Assembly (NCBI GenBank): GCA_012842745.1
Contig: DUSF01000037.1
Location: 291,191 to 355,190, forward strand
Reading direction: 5' to 3'
DNA from: Bacillus sp. (in: firmicutes)
Lineage (GTDB): Bacteria; Bacillota; Bacilli; Bacillales; Bacillaceae_J
Length of the DNA: 64,000 bases
Part shown: positions 25,330 through 34,065 of the stretch, piece after piece
How positions within the stretch are numbered: position 1 is the stretch's first letter
How the letters are laid out: every line of letters starts with the position of its first letter
The notes under the pieces: model-generated
Database searches by the model: none
Told to the model about the DNA's origin: nothing
What the model saw: only the letters and a program-made list of their open reading frames with translations
Program-made: the position numbers and the translations under genes

Positions 25330-26835
25330 TTATGAGTTTAACCGTGGAAGGTTCATTTCACTAAACATGGCAACATAATTTTTAATTTCTCCACCATCAT
25401 TTTTCACGGAATTGATTGTTAACCAAACTAAATATAACTGGCCATCTTTCTTTTTATTCCACACTTCGCCATTCCAAAATCCTTTTTCCTTTACTGCCTT
25501 CCACATTTTTTCATAAAAATCATTATTATGCTTTTCTGATTTAAAAATACGTGGATTTTTGCCAATAACTTCCTCCCCCCTATACCCGGTTACTAGCGTA
25601 AAAGCTGGATTCACTTTTTCAATATTGCCATTTAAATCTGTTACAAAAATCCCTTGTGTTGCATGGTCAATAATCTCGTTCGCCATCCCAAGCTTATCTT
25701 GATAGAACATCCAGATTACGATGATTAAAGAAGCCAACGCCACTTGAGAAAGCGCCATATAGCCAATCGCATAATGTCCTGTTAAATTAAATAAGTATGA
25801 CAGTAATAATGGTGGAAAAAATCCGCCTAATCCCCCCATGGCCGCTACAAGACCATTCACAATGCCGGCCTGTTTTGCGAAATACAGCGGCACAAGCTTA
25901 AATACTACGCCATTTCCAATTCCTGCAAAAAGCGAAATCGTTAAGCAGCCGATTGTGTAAAAAATTAAAGATGGATTAAACGCTAGTAAGACACCAGATA
26001 ATGTTAAAGCAGCAAAAACAAGCATTAATATTTTGAAAGAATTGAATGTATCACCGAGCCATCCACCAACAGGGCGAATAAAAGTTGCTATCGCAATAAA
26101 GCCCGCTGTTCTTAAGCCAGCGTCAACTTTTGATAAGCCAAAATTCGTAACAAGGAAATTCGGTAAATAAATCGTAAAGGTCACAAACACCCCAAAGGTT
26201 AAAAAGTAAAACAAACATAAAAACCAAAGCTTTTCATTTTTATAAACACTTAAAATTTGTTCTTTAAGAGGCGTTACAACACGCGGCTCCTTTTTATCCC
26301 CGAAAATAAAATTTAACAATGTGATTAACAAAACAAGAATAATATAAATCTTTACAGTTGTTTGCCAGCCAAATTGGTTTGCGAGTACGGGTGCTGCAAA
26401 TGTAGTTAAGGCTGTTCCAATATTACCCACGCCATAAATTCCATTTACAAAACCGTGGCGTTCTTTTGGATAATACTTTGGCAAGGAAGTAACGCCGACT
26501 GAAAAAACAGCACCACTTAATCCTAAAAATAAACCGCCAATTAGTAGGTCAATAAAAGTTTCAGCAATGCTAATAAAAAAAATTGGAAATACGAGCAGTA
26601 AAAAACTGATTGAAAATAAGTTTCTCGCCCCAAAACGATTCGTCCAGAATCCGATTGGAATTCTTAAGAGCGATCCCAATACTACTGGAATTGCTGTTAC
26701 TAATGCTAATTGATTTGCTGTTAATGCGATGTCCTCTTTTATAAAGGTCATTAATGATGACAAAATGACCCACACCATAAATCCAGCGATTAAACTAAAT
26801 GTTTGCAATGGTAGCTGAATTGCTTTCACATTCAT
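25330..26835 (-). CDS. NarK-type nitrate/nitrite transporter fused to a C-terminal PAS domain
   Basis: 501 residues. Residues 1-385 are an MFS transporter of the nitrate/nitrite porter family: twelve hydrophobic segments with NarK-like GxxGxG motifs (FLGLSGAVFSVGVTSLPKYY, GIYGVGNIG, GLVAAMGGLGGFFPP). After the last helix (VALASLIIVIWMFYQD) comes a PAS domain of about 110 residues with NPAFTLVTGYRGEEVIGKNP and GFWNGEVWNKKKDGQLYLVW, a typical PAS/PAC layout. NarK family members normally end at about 390-430 residues, so the sensory tail is unusual. It probably imports nitrate for the nar operon 12 kb away. Confidence 0.88.
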   Translation of the reverse strand: MNVKAIQLPLQTFSLIAGFMVWVILSSLMTFIKEDIALTANQLALVTAIPVVLGSLLRIPIGFWTNRFGARNLFSISFLLLVFPIFFISIAETFIDLLIGGLFLGLSGAVFSVGVTSLPKYYPKERHGFVNGIYGVGNIGTALTTFAAPVLANQFGWQTTVKIYIILVLLITLLNFIFGDKKEPRVVTPLKEQILSVYKNEKLWFLCLFYFLTFGVFVTFTIYLPNFLVTNFGLSKVDAGLRTAGFIAIATFIRPVGGWLGDTFNSFKILMLVFAALTLSGVLLAFNPSLIFYTIGCLTISLFAGIGNGVVFKLVPLYFAKQAGIVNGLVAAMGGLGGFFPPLLLSYLFNLTGHYAIGYMALSQVALASLIIVIWMFYQDKLGMANEIIDHATQGIFVTDLNGNIEKVNPAFTLVTGYRGEEVIGKNPRIFKSEKHNNDFYEKMWKAVKEKGFWNGEVWNKKKDGQLYLVWLTINSVKNDGGEIKNYVAMFSEMNLPRLNS

Positions 26836-27124
26836 GTTAATAATCCCCTTTCTCCAAAATTTTCTATAATTTGAAAAATACTTTTGCTTTTGTCCTAGAA
26901 AACATGGTAATGAAAAATAAATTCACTGTTGAAATGATATCTATATTGTTTCATTGTCAGTAAGAAATGATTCAGACATTGTAATAAAGGTTGTTGCGAA
27001 AAGCTTGCAACAAGCACAAAAGGTGACTGGGTTTCGCCATTTTCCTGCTCATAGTAATTATTACTATTGACGGGAATCTCTATCCTTGATAAAATTCATT
27101 CTATTATATCTATATAATTAATAC
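26836..27124. other. Divergent intergenic region between narK-PAS and the purine permease
   Basis: AT-rich region with no convincing ORF. It holds a 7-bp inverted repeat TTGTTGC/GCAACAA (26991-26997 with 27007-27013). I found no clear FNR site for narK here. The purine riboswitch begins at 27125. Confidence 0.4.
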
Positions 27125-27192
27125 CCTTGTATAAGTTCAAGAATACGGCTTGAACGTTTCTACCAGCTACCTTAAATAGCTTGTCTACAAGG
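27125..27192 (+). ncRNA. Purine riboswitch aptamer, guanine/hypoxanthine class
   Basis: P1 is CCTTGT/ACAAGG. Conserved core elements are present: TATAAG at J1/2, TACGG and the P2 loop pair, GTTTCTACC at J2/3, CCTTAAAT in L3 and TGTCTAC before the P1 3' strand. The C in GTCTAC occupies the position that pairs with the ligand and is C in guanine-sensing and U in adenine-sensing aptamers. Confidence 0.92.
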
Positions 27193-27231
27193 ATTAGTGA
27201 ATGTAAAATATTCCTATTCCTTTCGTATAGC

Positions 27232-27267
27232 AAAAACTTTGGTAGCTATTTTACCAAAGTTTTTTTA
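27232..27267 (+). terminator. Riboswitch-controlled terminator
   Basis: AAAAACTTTGGTA pairs with TACCAAAGTTTTT, followed by a T7 run, 40 nt after the aptamer and 32 nt before the permease ATG. The layout is that of a ligand-off transcription switch. Confidence 0.88.
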
Positions 27268-27298
27268 TTTTGAATCTTTCAAAGAAAGGAACAGTATA

Positions 27299-28591
27299 AT
27301 GGAAAATTTTTTTCATTTCAAAGAACGAGGTACATCATATAAAAAAGAAACTCTAGCTGGAATTACAACCTTTCTATCAATGGCTTATATATTAATTGTA
27401 AACCCGACGATTCTCAGTCAGTCTGGAATGGACCAAGGAGCTGTATTTACCGCTACCGCCCTTTCCGCCATTGTTGGAACATTATTAATTGGAATATTGG
27501 CTAACTTTCCAATTGGAATTGCTCCAAGTATGGGATTAAACTCATTTTTCACTTTTTCAGTTTGTATCGGAATGGGCATCAAATGGCCAGTTGCTTTAAC
27601 AGGGGTTTTTGTTGCCAGCATCCTTTTCGTTATTTTAAGTCTATTTAAAATCCGTGAAAAAATCATCAATGTGATTCCTCAAGATTTAAAGCATGCGATT
27701 GCGGCAGGAATTGGGTTTTTCGTGGCTTTTGTCGGTTTAAAAAATGCCGGCATTATCGTTTCCAATGAGGCTACCTTTGTTTCAATTGGAAACTTAACCT
27801 CTCCCCTTACGGCATTAGCTGTGATTGGTTTTGTTCTTACTGTTTTAATGATAGTTCGGGGCATCCATGGGGCAATTTTTTATGGGATGGTGATAACAAC
27901 GATCATCGGGATGTTTGTCGGCTTAATTAATGTCCCATCAGCCGTCGTTGGCAGTATCCCTAGCCTTAAGCCAACATTCGGTGTTGTCTTTTCCAATTTA
28001 GGTAATATTTTTAGTCCCGAGCTTCTGGCTGTTATCTTCACATTTTTATTTGTGGCCTTCTTTGATACGGCCGGAGCCTTAATAGCTGTTGCCAGCCAAG
28101 CAGGCTTAATAAAGGATAATAAAATCCCAAATATTGGACGTGCTTTATTGGCTGACTCCACATCTGGTGTTGTTGGCGCCATTTTAGGCACATCAACAAC
28201 AGCATCATTTGTCGAATCATCAGCAGGAATTGCTGTGGGTGGTAGAACTGGATTTACATCTATTATTATTTCTATTTGTTTCTTTATTGCCCTATTCTTT
28301 TCGCCTATTTTATCAGTCATTACACCTGAGGTAACAGCACCTGCATTAATCATCGTTGGTGCCTTGATGGCAATGGAAATGAGCAAAATCAATTGGAGTA
28401 AGCTAGAAGTAGTAATCCCTTCTTTTGTAACGATTATTATGATGCCATTAACATATAGTGTAGCAACAGGGATAGCACTTGGCTTTATACTATATCCATT
28501 AGCATTGCTATCGCAGAAGCGTTTTAAGGAAGTTCATCCAATTATGTATATACTTGCGATTTTGTTCGCTTCATATTTTATTTTTGTATAA
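27299..28591 (+). CDS. AzgA-type (NCS2) hypoxanthine/guanine permease
   Basis: 430 residues from the ATG at 27299, which lies after the riboswitch terminator and has AAAGGAA upstream. An in-frame start at 27197 lies inside the leader and is rejected. Signatures include KERGTSYKKETLAGITTFLS, NPTILSQSGMDQGAVFTATA and the family motif FFDTAGALIAVASQAGL. It takes up purine bases by proton symport and resembles PbuG/PbuO of B. subtilis. The guanine-class riboswitch supports the substrate. Confidence 0.93.
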   Translation: MENFFHFKERGTSYKKETLAGITTFLSMAYILIVNPTILSQSGMDQGAVFTATALSAIVGTLLIGILANFPIGIAPSMGLNSFFTFSVCIGMGIKWPVALTGVFVASILFVILSLFKIREKIINVIPQDLKHAIAAGIGFFVAFVGLKNAGIIVSNEATFVSIGNLTSPLTALAVIGFVLTVLMIVRGIHGAIFYGMVITTIIGMFVGLINVPSAVVGSIPSLKPTFGVVFSNLGNIFSPELLAVIFTFLFVAFFDTAGALIAVASQAGLIKDNKIPNIGRALLADSTSGVVGAILGTSTTASFVESSAGIAVGGRTGFTSIIISICFFIALFFSPILSVITPEVTAPALIIVGALMAMEMSKINWSKLEVVIPSFVTIIMMPLTYSVATGIALGFILYPLALLSQKRFKEVHPIMYILAILFASYFIFV

Positions 28592-28619
28592 GGGACTTAA
28601 GATGCTTAGTCCCTTTTTC
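28590..28619. terminator. Terminator of the purine permease
   Basis: AGGGACT (28591-28597) pairs with AGTCCCT (28608-28614) and is followed by TTTTT. Confidence 0.88.
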
Positions 28620-28667
28620 TCATAACTAGGTTGATAGTGCATAAATTTAGCCGCAAATTCAAATAAT

Positions 28668-29306
28668 TTATTGTAATGAGAAAGCCAATAATGTGATCCC
28701 TTGATAAGCAAAATAGACCCCAAAACAAAGAAGTGATAAACCAGAAACAACTGAGATAAATACTAAAAGTCGAGAAGTCGAAATTTTTCGAAAACTGCTT
28801 GATATCGCTGCCATCGTTACATCCCAAACCAATAACCCCAATATAATTGCTAAACTATAAAACACAAGTTCATTTTTGGTTGCAGTTGCAGCTGTTTGAG
28901 CTAATAGCGAACCATATATACCAAGCCAAAACAGGATTGTTAAAGGATTTGTAAGAGACATCATGAAGCCCGAAAAAAACGCCTTATAAAATGACTCCTT
29001 GTTGCGAGAATTCTTAATATTAATTCGGCTGGCATTTACGATACTTTCAATGCCGGTATAGAGTAATACAAAGGAACCAAAAAGCCAAAGAAATATTTGG
29101 ACGATTGGGGTATCAATAAAGGTTACAAGCCCCATATAGACAACTATCATATAAATACAATCAGCAATCATTGCACCTAAGCCTACAAACCAAGAATGGA
29201 AAAAACCATATTTGATGCCTCTATCCATTTGCGCTGCATTTACAGGTCCAATTGGCGCTGCTAAAGATAATCCTAAAAGTACATAACTAAAAAAAATACT
29301 CATCAT
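28668..29306 (-). CDS. LysE/RhtB family amino-acid exporter
   Basis: 212 residues with six hydrophobic segments. The LysE start pattern LLGLSLAAPIGPVNAAQMDR near 12-31 and the helix-3/4 loop GFMMSLTNPLTILFWLGIYG near 116-135 are diagnostic. The family exports amino acids or derivatives across the inner membrane; the substrate is not determinable. Confidence 0.9.
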   Translation of the reverse strand: MMSIFFSYVLLGLSLAAPIGPVNAAQMDRGIKYGFFHSWFVGLGAMIADCIYMIVVYMGLVTFIDTPIVQIFLWLFGSFVLLYTGIESIVNASRINIKNSRNKESFYKAFFSGFMMSLTNPLTILFWLGIYGSLLAQTAATATKNELVFYSLAIILGLLVWDVTMAAISSSFRKISTSRLLVFISVVSGLSLLCFGVYFAYQGITLLAFSLQ

Positions 29307-29386
29307 TACACCCCTAAAATATCTTGTCTAAAAATTGTATTCAGGGGAATAGACTTGTACTACATTTTTTAAAAGGAGTTTTTATT

Positions 29387-29632
29387 TTGCCAGCTAAAAA
29401 CAAAATAAATGATGTATGTCATCTTGTGAATGAAGCCCAAAAAGCTGTAATCGAAGCGCAAGGCAATGTAGATTTAGAAAGATTTCAACATGCACAATAT
29501 TTGGTCCTTCAAGCAAAACAGTTTTTAAATGAGCAGCAATGGACAGAGGATGAGGAAGCTCAATTCCTACGTACGAAAGAATTAATTAGACAGCTAGAGG
29601 AAACACTTCATGCTTTAGAATCTATTGAATAA
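29387..29632 (+). CDS. DUF2524-like small protein
   Basis: 81 residues from the TTG at 29387, with AAAAGGAG upstream; an ATG at 29324 lacks a site. Hydrophilic and helical (NEAQKAVIEAQGNVDLERFQ, EEAQFLRTKELIRQLEETLH). It resembles the DUF2524 family of Bacillaceae. Function unknown. A terminator follows. Confidence 0.68.
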   Translation: MPAKNKINDVCHLVNEAQKAVIEAQGNVDLERFQHAQYLVLQAKQFLNEQQWTEDEEAQFLRTKELIRQLEETLHALESIE

Positions 29633-29639
29633 GACAAAA

Positions 29640-29670
29640 AACCTACCATAGGTAGGTTCTCTTTTTTATA
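29640..29670 (+). terminator. Terminator after the DUF2524-like gene
   Basis: AACCTACC (29640-29647) pairs with GGTAGGTT (29651-29658) and leads into CTCTTTTTT. Confidence 0.85.
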
Positions 29671-29678
29671 TCGATTCT

Positions 29679-29891
29679 TTAATAAATTACCGCACCAATA
29701 ATAATTAGAAGGATAAATAATACGACGATTAACGCAAACCCGCCGCCTGCACCACAACCAAATCCAGCAACGGGTGCACCGTAGCCATATCCTGCCATGG
29801 GTACTCCAAAACCATATCTACCATACCCAAATCCACCGAATGGCCGACCAAGGGGGTATCTACCAAACCCGTATCCTGCTCCAAATGGCAT
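29679..29891 (-). CDS. YjcZ family glycine/tyrosine-rich sporulation protein
   Basis: 70 residues. The first 50 are Gly/Tyr/Phe-rich repeats (GFGGYGRYGFG-like) and the last 20 form the family transmembrane segment GFALIVVLFILLIIIGA. Such small proteins are typically made during sporulation. It is next to a second copy on the same strand, probably in one unit. Confidence 0.82.
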   Translation of the reverse strand: MPFGAGYGFGRYPLGRPFGGFGYGRYGFGVPMAGYGYGAPVAGFGCGAGGGFALIVVLFILLIIIGAVIY

Positions 29892-29923
29892 TAAATCCCT
29901 CCTAAAAATTTTTCATTATATTT

Positions 29924-30037
29924 TTAAAACCCGTAACCTACAAAAGCTGCACCAACAATAATTAAAAGAATAAATAGGACTACGATTAGCGCAAATCCAC
30001 CAGCATATCCTACCCCAGCTCCACAAACTGCACCCAT
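29924..30037 (-). CDS. YjcZ family small sporulation protein
   Basis: 37 residues: MGAVCGAGVGYAGG followed by the same GFALIVVLFILLIIVGA membrane segment as the downstream paralogue, and a VGYGF end. GGGAGGTG lies upstream of the ATG. It corresponds to the short form of YjcZ. The two copies are about 32 bp apart. Confidence 0.82.
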   Translation of the reverse strand: MGAVCGAGVGYAGGFALIVVLFILLIIVGAAFVGYGF

Positions 30038-30090
30038 TACTAACACCTCCCTTTTAAGTAATATATGAAGGCAAAAAATAAATGAAATGG

Positions 30091-30339
30091 TTATCCCCCC
30101 ATTTTTGGTACTTTGGGCTCTATAAAACGAGTGTTCAAACCGTTGTTTAGTTGATTAAATTGCTCGATGATAACGGCTTTACCGAGGAAATCACTCATCA
30201 TAATATTTAACAGCATTGTTTTCCCAGACCCATTTAAACCGAATAACACCCAATTCTCACCATTTTCCATGTCCCAATTTATATTTTGGAGTATATGCTC
30301 CCCGTCTATTATTCTTGATACATTTTGCAGTGAAATCAT
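30091..30339 (-). pseudogene. Internally deleted ABC transporter ATPase remnant
   Basis: 82 residues from the ATG at 30339 (GGGGGG 9 nt upstream). Residues 1-60 are a normal ABC ATPase start with Walker A LFGLNGSGKTMLL. It then jumps to a short tail (VIIEQFNQLNNGLNTRFIEP) with no Q-loop, signature, Walker B or H-loop. Such ATPases (YlmA-like) normally have about 260 residues, so roughly 180 are missing. It is read as a deletion remnant, although the ORF is open and could still be expressed. Confidence 0.65.
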
Positions 30340-30537
30340 TGTTTGTACCCCCCTTTGTTCCATCCATTCATCATTCTATGATAATTTTAAACGAATAACA
30401 ATTTTTGGTAAAATTGCCTGATTGGATTGAATTTTAGGCGAATTTTTTATTGACGATTGCGTTAGAAATTGATATCATCGCTATATTATTTAAAATAAAA
30501 GTAGCGATGAACGTTATGGATTACACTATAACTGGAG

Positions 30538-30607
30538 CAACTTCTGGAGAGACCGATAGTTTCGGCGCCGAAGGATTCACAATCTCAGGCAAAAGGACAG
30601 AAGAGTA
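30538..30607 (+). ncRNA. Glycine riboswitch (single aptamer)
   Basis: Conserved glycine-aptamer blocks in order: TCTGGAGAGACC, GGCGCCGAAGGA, TCTCAGGCAAAAGGACAGA. The P1 helix ACTTCTG/CAGAAGAGT closes it. Only one full aptamer is visible, so this is a singlet rather than the common tandem. An upstream sequence at 30505-30537 may be the pairing ghost element. Confidence 0.9.
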
Positions 30608-30646
30608 ACCTACCATGTAACGAGTGGTTATTCTACTATTTGCCTA

Positions 30647-30674
30647 GATTGGAGAAATCTCCAATCTTTTTTTA
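30647..30674 (+). terminator. Terminator of the glycine riboswitch leader
   Basis: GATTGGAG pairs with CTCCAATC and is followed by seven T. It is about 40 nt after the aptamer and 37 nt before the ACT gene. Glycine would presumably favour antitermination, as at gcvT. Confidence 0.88.
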
Positions 30675-30710
30675 TAATTCTTTTTCCCAAAATAATATGA
30701 GGTGATTGAA

Positions 30711-30986
30711 ATGACAATGAGACGTGCTGTAGTAAGTGTAATTGGGAAAGACCAAGTCGGTATTATTGCCAAGGTAACAAATGTGTTAGCTGACAATAAC
30801 GTTAATATCCTTGATATTAGCCAAACGATTCTTCAAGACTTCTTTACGATGATGATGCTTGTTGATGTAACTGGAATTGAAAGCCTTGATTTCCTACAAC
30901 AAAAGTTTGACAATATCAGTGAAGAAATGGGGCTAAAAATCAACGTCCAGCTTGAAGAAATATTCCAGGCCATGCATCGCGTATAA
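30711..30986 (+). CDS. ACT-domain protein (UPF0237, GcvR-like)
   Basis: 91 residues from the ATG at 30711 (AGGTGA 5 nt before it); a GTG at 30702 is not favoured. A single ACT domain: RRAVVSVIGKDQVGIIAKVT followed by VNILDISQTILQDFFTMMML. This UPF0237 family regulates or senses amino acids and is normally paired with the PFL/DUF711 gene that follows 15 bp later. The glycine riboswitch upstream suggests glycine as the ligand. Confidence 0.93.
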   Translation: MTMRRAVVSVIGKDQVGIIAKVTNVLADNNVNILDISQTILQDFFTMMMLVDVTGIESLDFLQQKFDNISEEMGLKINVQLEEIFQAMHRV

Positions 30987-31001
30987 AGGAGAGAGAACAA
31001 A

Positions 31002-32369
31002 ATGAAAATGAATCTTGCCATAGATGAAATGATCGAAACGATTCGTATGGTCCAAATGGAACATTTGGATATTCGTACAGTGACAATGGGCATAAGCTTA
31101 AAGGATTGTGCTGATTCAGATTTTGAAAAAATGAATCAAAGGGTTTTTGACAAAATTACGAAGCATGCGGAGAGACTAAGAGAAGTCGCCGAACAAGTGA
31201 GCAAAGAATTTGGAATTCCAATTATTAATAAACGGATTTCGATTACTCCAATTGCGGAAATTTTGGGGAATGCTACAAAAGAACAAGCAGTTGAATTAGC
31301 AAAAACACTAGATAAAGCAGCGCATCAGCTTGGTATTGATTTCATTGGTGGCTATTCTGCCTTAGTCCATAAAGGAATCACAAAAGGTGACCAAACATTA
31401 TTGGATGCACTCCCTGAAGCTTTAAGTGTTACGGAGCGAGTATGCTCTTCTATTTCTGTCGCAACTACAAGAACAGGAATTAACATGGATGCTGTTCGTC
31501 AGATGGGTATCATTATTAAAGAAGCTGCTGAACGCACAAAAGATCAAAATGGACTAGCTTGTGCCAAGCTTGTTGTCTTTTGCAATCCTGTTGAGGACAA
31601 CCCATTCATGGCAGGTGCCTTCCACGGCGCAGGTGAGGGTGAGGTTGTCATCAATGTTGGCGTAAGCGGCCCTGGTGTTGTTTTAAATGCGTTAAAACGC
31701 TATCCAGATGCAGACCTTGGTGAAGTATCAGAAGTTATTAAGAGAACTACCTTTAAAATCACTCGTGCTGGTGAATTGATTGGACGTATTGTTGCGGAAC
31801 GCTTGAATGTGCCATTTGGAATCATGGATTTATCATTGGCACCAACTAACGCTCTTAATGATAGTGTTGCGGAAATTTTGGAAGAAATCGGCTTAGAGCG
31901 TGTTGGCACACATGGCACAATTGCCGTACTTGCGCTGATGAACGATGCTGTCAAAAAAGGTGGAGCAATGGCGAGTTCTTATGTTGGCGGGCTTAGCGGC
32001 GCTTTTATCCCTGTTAGTGAAGATAACGGGATGATTAGAGGCATTGTTGACGGTGCTCTTACATTATCAAAGCTTGAAGCAATGACATGTGTTTGCTCTG
32101 TCGGTCTTGATATGATTGCCATTTCTGGTGATGCCTCCCCTGCTACGATTGCGGCAATGATTGCGGATGAAGCGGCAATTGGCATGATTAATAAAAAAAC
32201 AACCGCCGTTCGCGTCATTCCAGTACCTGGGAAGGCTGAAGGCGAAATGATAGAGTTTGGTGGACTTCTTGGTCGCGCACCAGTTATTGGTGTGAATCCT
32301 TTTAATTCTGACAAGTTCATTCAAAGAGGCGGACGAATTCCGGCTCCGCTACAAGCATTGATTAACTAA
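31002..32369 (+). CDS. PFL family protein (UPF0210/DUF711)
   Basis: 455 residues, the typical UPF0210 length, with GGAGAG upstream. Signatures include [38 protein letters not shown] and [20 protein letters not shown]. The fold is related to glycyl radical/PFL-like barrels, but no glycyl radical motif is visible. The biochemical role is unknown. The ACT partner and glycine riboswitch place it in glycine or one-carbon metabolism. Confidence 0.92.
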   Translation: MKMNLAIDEMIETIRMVQMEHLDIRTVTMGISLKDCADSDFEKMNQRVFDKITKHAERLREVAEQVSKEFGIPIINKRISITPIAEILGNATKEQAVELAKTLDKAAHQLGIDFIGGYSALVHKGITKGDQTLLDALPEALSVTERVCSSISVATTRTGINMDAVRQMGIIIKEAAERTKDQNGLACAKLVVFCNPVEDNPFMAGAFHGAGEGEVVINVGVSGPGVVLNALKRYPDADLGEVSEVIKRTTFKITRAGELIGRIVAERLNVPFGIMDLSLAPTNALNDSVAEILEEIGLERVGTHGTIAVLALMNDAVKKGGAMASSYVGGLSGAFIPVSEDNGMIRGIVDGALTLSKLEAMTCVCSVGLDMIAISGDASPATIAAMIADEAAIGMINKKTTAVRVIPVPGKAEGEMIEFGGLLGRAPVIGVNPFNSDKFIQRGGRIPAPLQALIN

Positions 32370-32399
32370 ACCACACTGAATTTCAGCGTGGTTTTTTTT
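32368..32399. terminator. Terminator of the ACT-PFL operon
   Basis: AAACCAC-CTGAA pairs with TTCAG-GTGGTTT, ending in TTTTTTTT. It overlaps the stop of the converging MFS gene at 32383. Confidence 0.9.
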
Positions 32400-33648
32400 C
32401 GGGCTTTATTGCCTTAAATGTTGCAATAACAGCAACGATGCTTAAAGCACTTAATATATAAAAAAGAATGTTTTCAGCATGCTTCATCATAATTGCCATA
32501 AGCGGCGGCCCTGCAGCAACGCCGATAAAACGCATTGAGCTGTAAATCGATGAAACCGTTCCTCGTTCTTGCTTTTCAATACCTGATGTTATAAACGCAT
32601 CCAAACAAGGTAACGCCACGCCGATTCCAATACCACTAACTAAAAATAACCAAATCATAAACCACATATTTTTTGAAAAACTTAGGAAGGCAATAGACGC
32701 ACTCAGTAACACAATCCCTCCAAAAGTAATCCATTTCATGAGAATTTTATTTTCTTTAATTAGCTTGCCAGTAATATAGGAGGCGATACATAAACCACCT
32801 AACGGTATTGCCAGCAAAAGTCCTTTTTTTACATCTTTCACGTCATAAACCTTTTCCAATATATCGGATAAATAAAACAAGACAGCAAACAGCACAAACA
32901 TTAAAATAATCCCAATTATAAACACAGCATACAGCCATTGCCAGTTGTTTTTGAAGGTCTCTTTCATATTGGCTATAAATCTTTTGAAAGGGATTGGTTT
33001 TTGTCTCTTATTAGGAGTTTTCACTAAAAAAATCATTAATAAAATCGAAAGCAAACAAAAAAACGGTATGGAAAGGAAAGGAATAAACCAAATCAATCCA
33101 GCCAAAAAGGCGCCTAAAATAGGACTTAATACCTTTCCAAGGGTATTGGATGTTTCAATAAGACCTAATGAACTGCTCACATCTTCATCACTTTTAAAAA
33201 GATCACCGACAAGTGGCAGCACGATTGGGAAGGCTCCCGCAGCCCCAACCCCTTGTAAAGCACGTCCAATTAAAATAATCGAATAAGGGTTATCCATCTT
33301 CCAGCCTGCCCATGCGGCAATTAGTCCGCCAATGGCCGCTATTGCTAGACTTGGAATGATAACCTTTTTTCTTCCTATATGGTCAGATAAGAATCCAGCA
33401 ACAGGGATTAGAATAATAGCTACAATTGAATAAATCGTAATAATCATGCTCGATTGGAAAGGACTTATCCCTAACTTTTTTTCCATTACAGGGAGAACGG
33501 GAATAAGCATCGAATTTCCAAGTGTCATCACAAGCGGAATAGAGGAAATCGATAATACAGCCCATTTTTGGTTACTTCGTTTCGTTTTCGAATCACCTTT
33601 AGAGCCTTTTTTTATCTTAACAGATTGAATGTTCTCAACATAATCCAT
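32383..33648 (-). CDS. MFS multidrug-type efflux transporter
   Basis: About 421 residues with twelve transmembrane segments. MFS motif A is GFLSDHIGRKKVII near 85 and motif C-like GxxxGPxxGGxL is represented by LGKVLSPILGAFLAG. The antiporter-type motif and length suggest DHA1 drug/H+ antiport. The ATG at 33648 is favoured over the GTG at 33657. It is the third gene of a unit with the permease and the 113-residue protein. Confidence 0.85.
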   Translation of the reverse strand: MDYVENIQSVKIKKGSKGDSKTKRSNQKWAVLSISSIPLVMTLGNSMLIPVLPVMEKKLGISPFQSSMIITIYSIVAIILIPVAGFLSDHIGRKKVIIPSLAIAAIGGLIAAWAGWKMDNPYSIILIGRALQGVGAAGAFPIVLPLVGDLFKSDEDVSSSLGLIETSNTLGKVLSPILGAFLAGLIWFIPFLSIPFFCLLSILLMIFLVKTPNKRQKPIPFKRFIANMKETFKNNWQWLYAVFIIGIILMFVLFAVLFYLSDILEKVYDVKDVKKGLLLAIPLGGLCIASYITGKLIKENKILMKWITFGGIVLLSASIAFLSFSKNMWFMIWLFLVSGIGIGVALPCLDAFITSGIEKQERGTVSSIYSSMRFIGVAAGPPLMAIMMKHAENILFYILSALSIVAVIATFKAIKPEKKPR

Positions 33649-33690
33649 CAGTGACACGCCTTTTTATAATATTTTATCGTACTAAATAAA

Positions 33691-34032
33691 TTAATCATTC
33701 TTCTCCTTCCCTTGTTGTTTCTTTTCACTCATCGAACGATAAATCTGAGTATCCATACTGCCCTGGATAATGTTTTCGAGAAAAAAAGCACCGATTAAGT
33801 TCAAATATTCTTCATCATCGAACATTTTTTTGTTTTGCAGCTCCATTTCCGCCAATCCTTCATATGAAGCAAGTAGAGCATATGTAAAGTCTCTACCTAT
33901 AATCGGTGTTAGTATTTCTACTTTATGGTCATAGTTCTCATTCCGGTATTTTTTAATTTCCTGTAAATTTTCAACCCCTTCTTTGAAATTTTCTTGTTTA
34001 ATCTCAAACGTTTGGTAAACATAGACGGTCAC
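33691..34032 (-). CDS. Hypothetical 113-residue soluble protein
   Basis: Starts at GTG with GGAGGTG 7 nt upstream, 33 bp after the APC permease gene. The predicted pattern alternates beta strands and helices (TVYVYQTFEIKQENFKEGVE, YALLASYEGLAEMELQNKKM), suggesting a dimeric alpha/beta-barrel-like fold. No family recognised. The C-terminus is Lys-rich. Confidence 0.6.
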   Translation of the reverse strand: MTVYVYQTFEIKQENFKEGVENLQEIKKYRNENYDHKVEILTPIIGRDFTYALLASYEGLAEMELQNKKMFDDEEYLNLIGAFFLENIIQGSMDTQIYRSMSEKKQQGKEKND

Positions 34033-34065
34033 TTATAACACCTCCAAATTTACTGTTGAATGAAG

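Noticed and set aside
27197..27298. N-terminal extension of the purine permease
   Set aside because: The region overlaps the riboswitch expression platform and terminator and has no ribosome site; the ATG at 27299 does.
27880..28392. Long antisense ORF inside the permease
   Set aside because: It is the shadow frame of a highly biased membrane protein gene and has no ribosome site or recognisable domain.
31979..32320. Antisense ORF inside the PFL gene
   Set aside because: A shadow of a conserved coding frame; no start signal, no similarity recognised.
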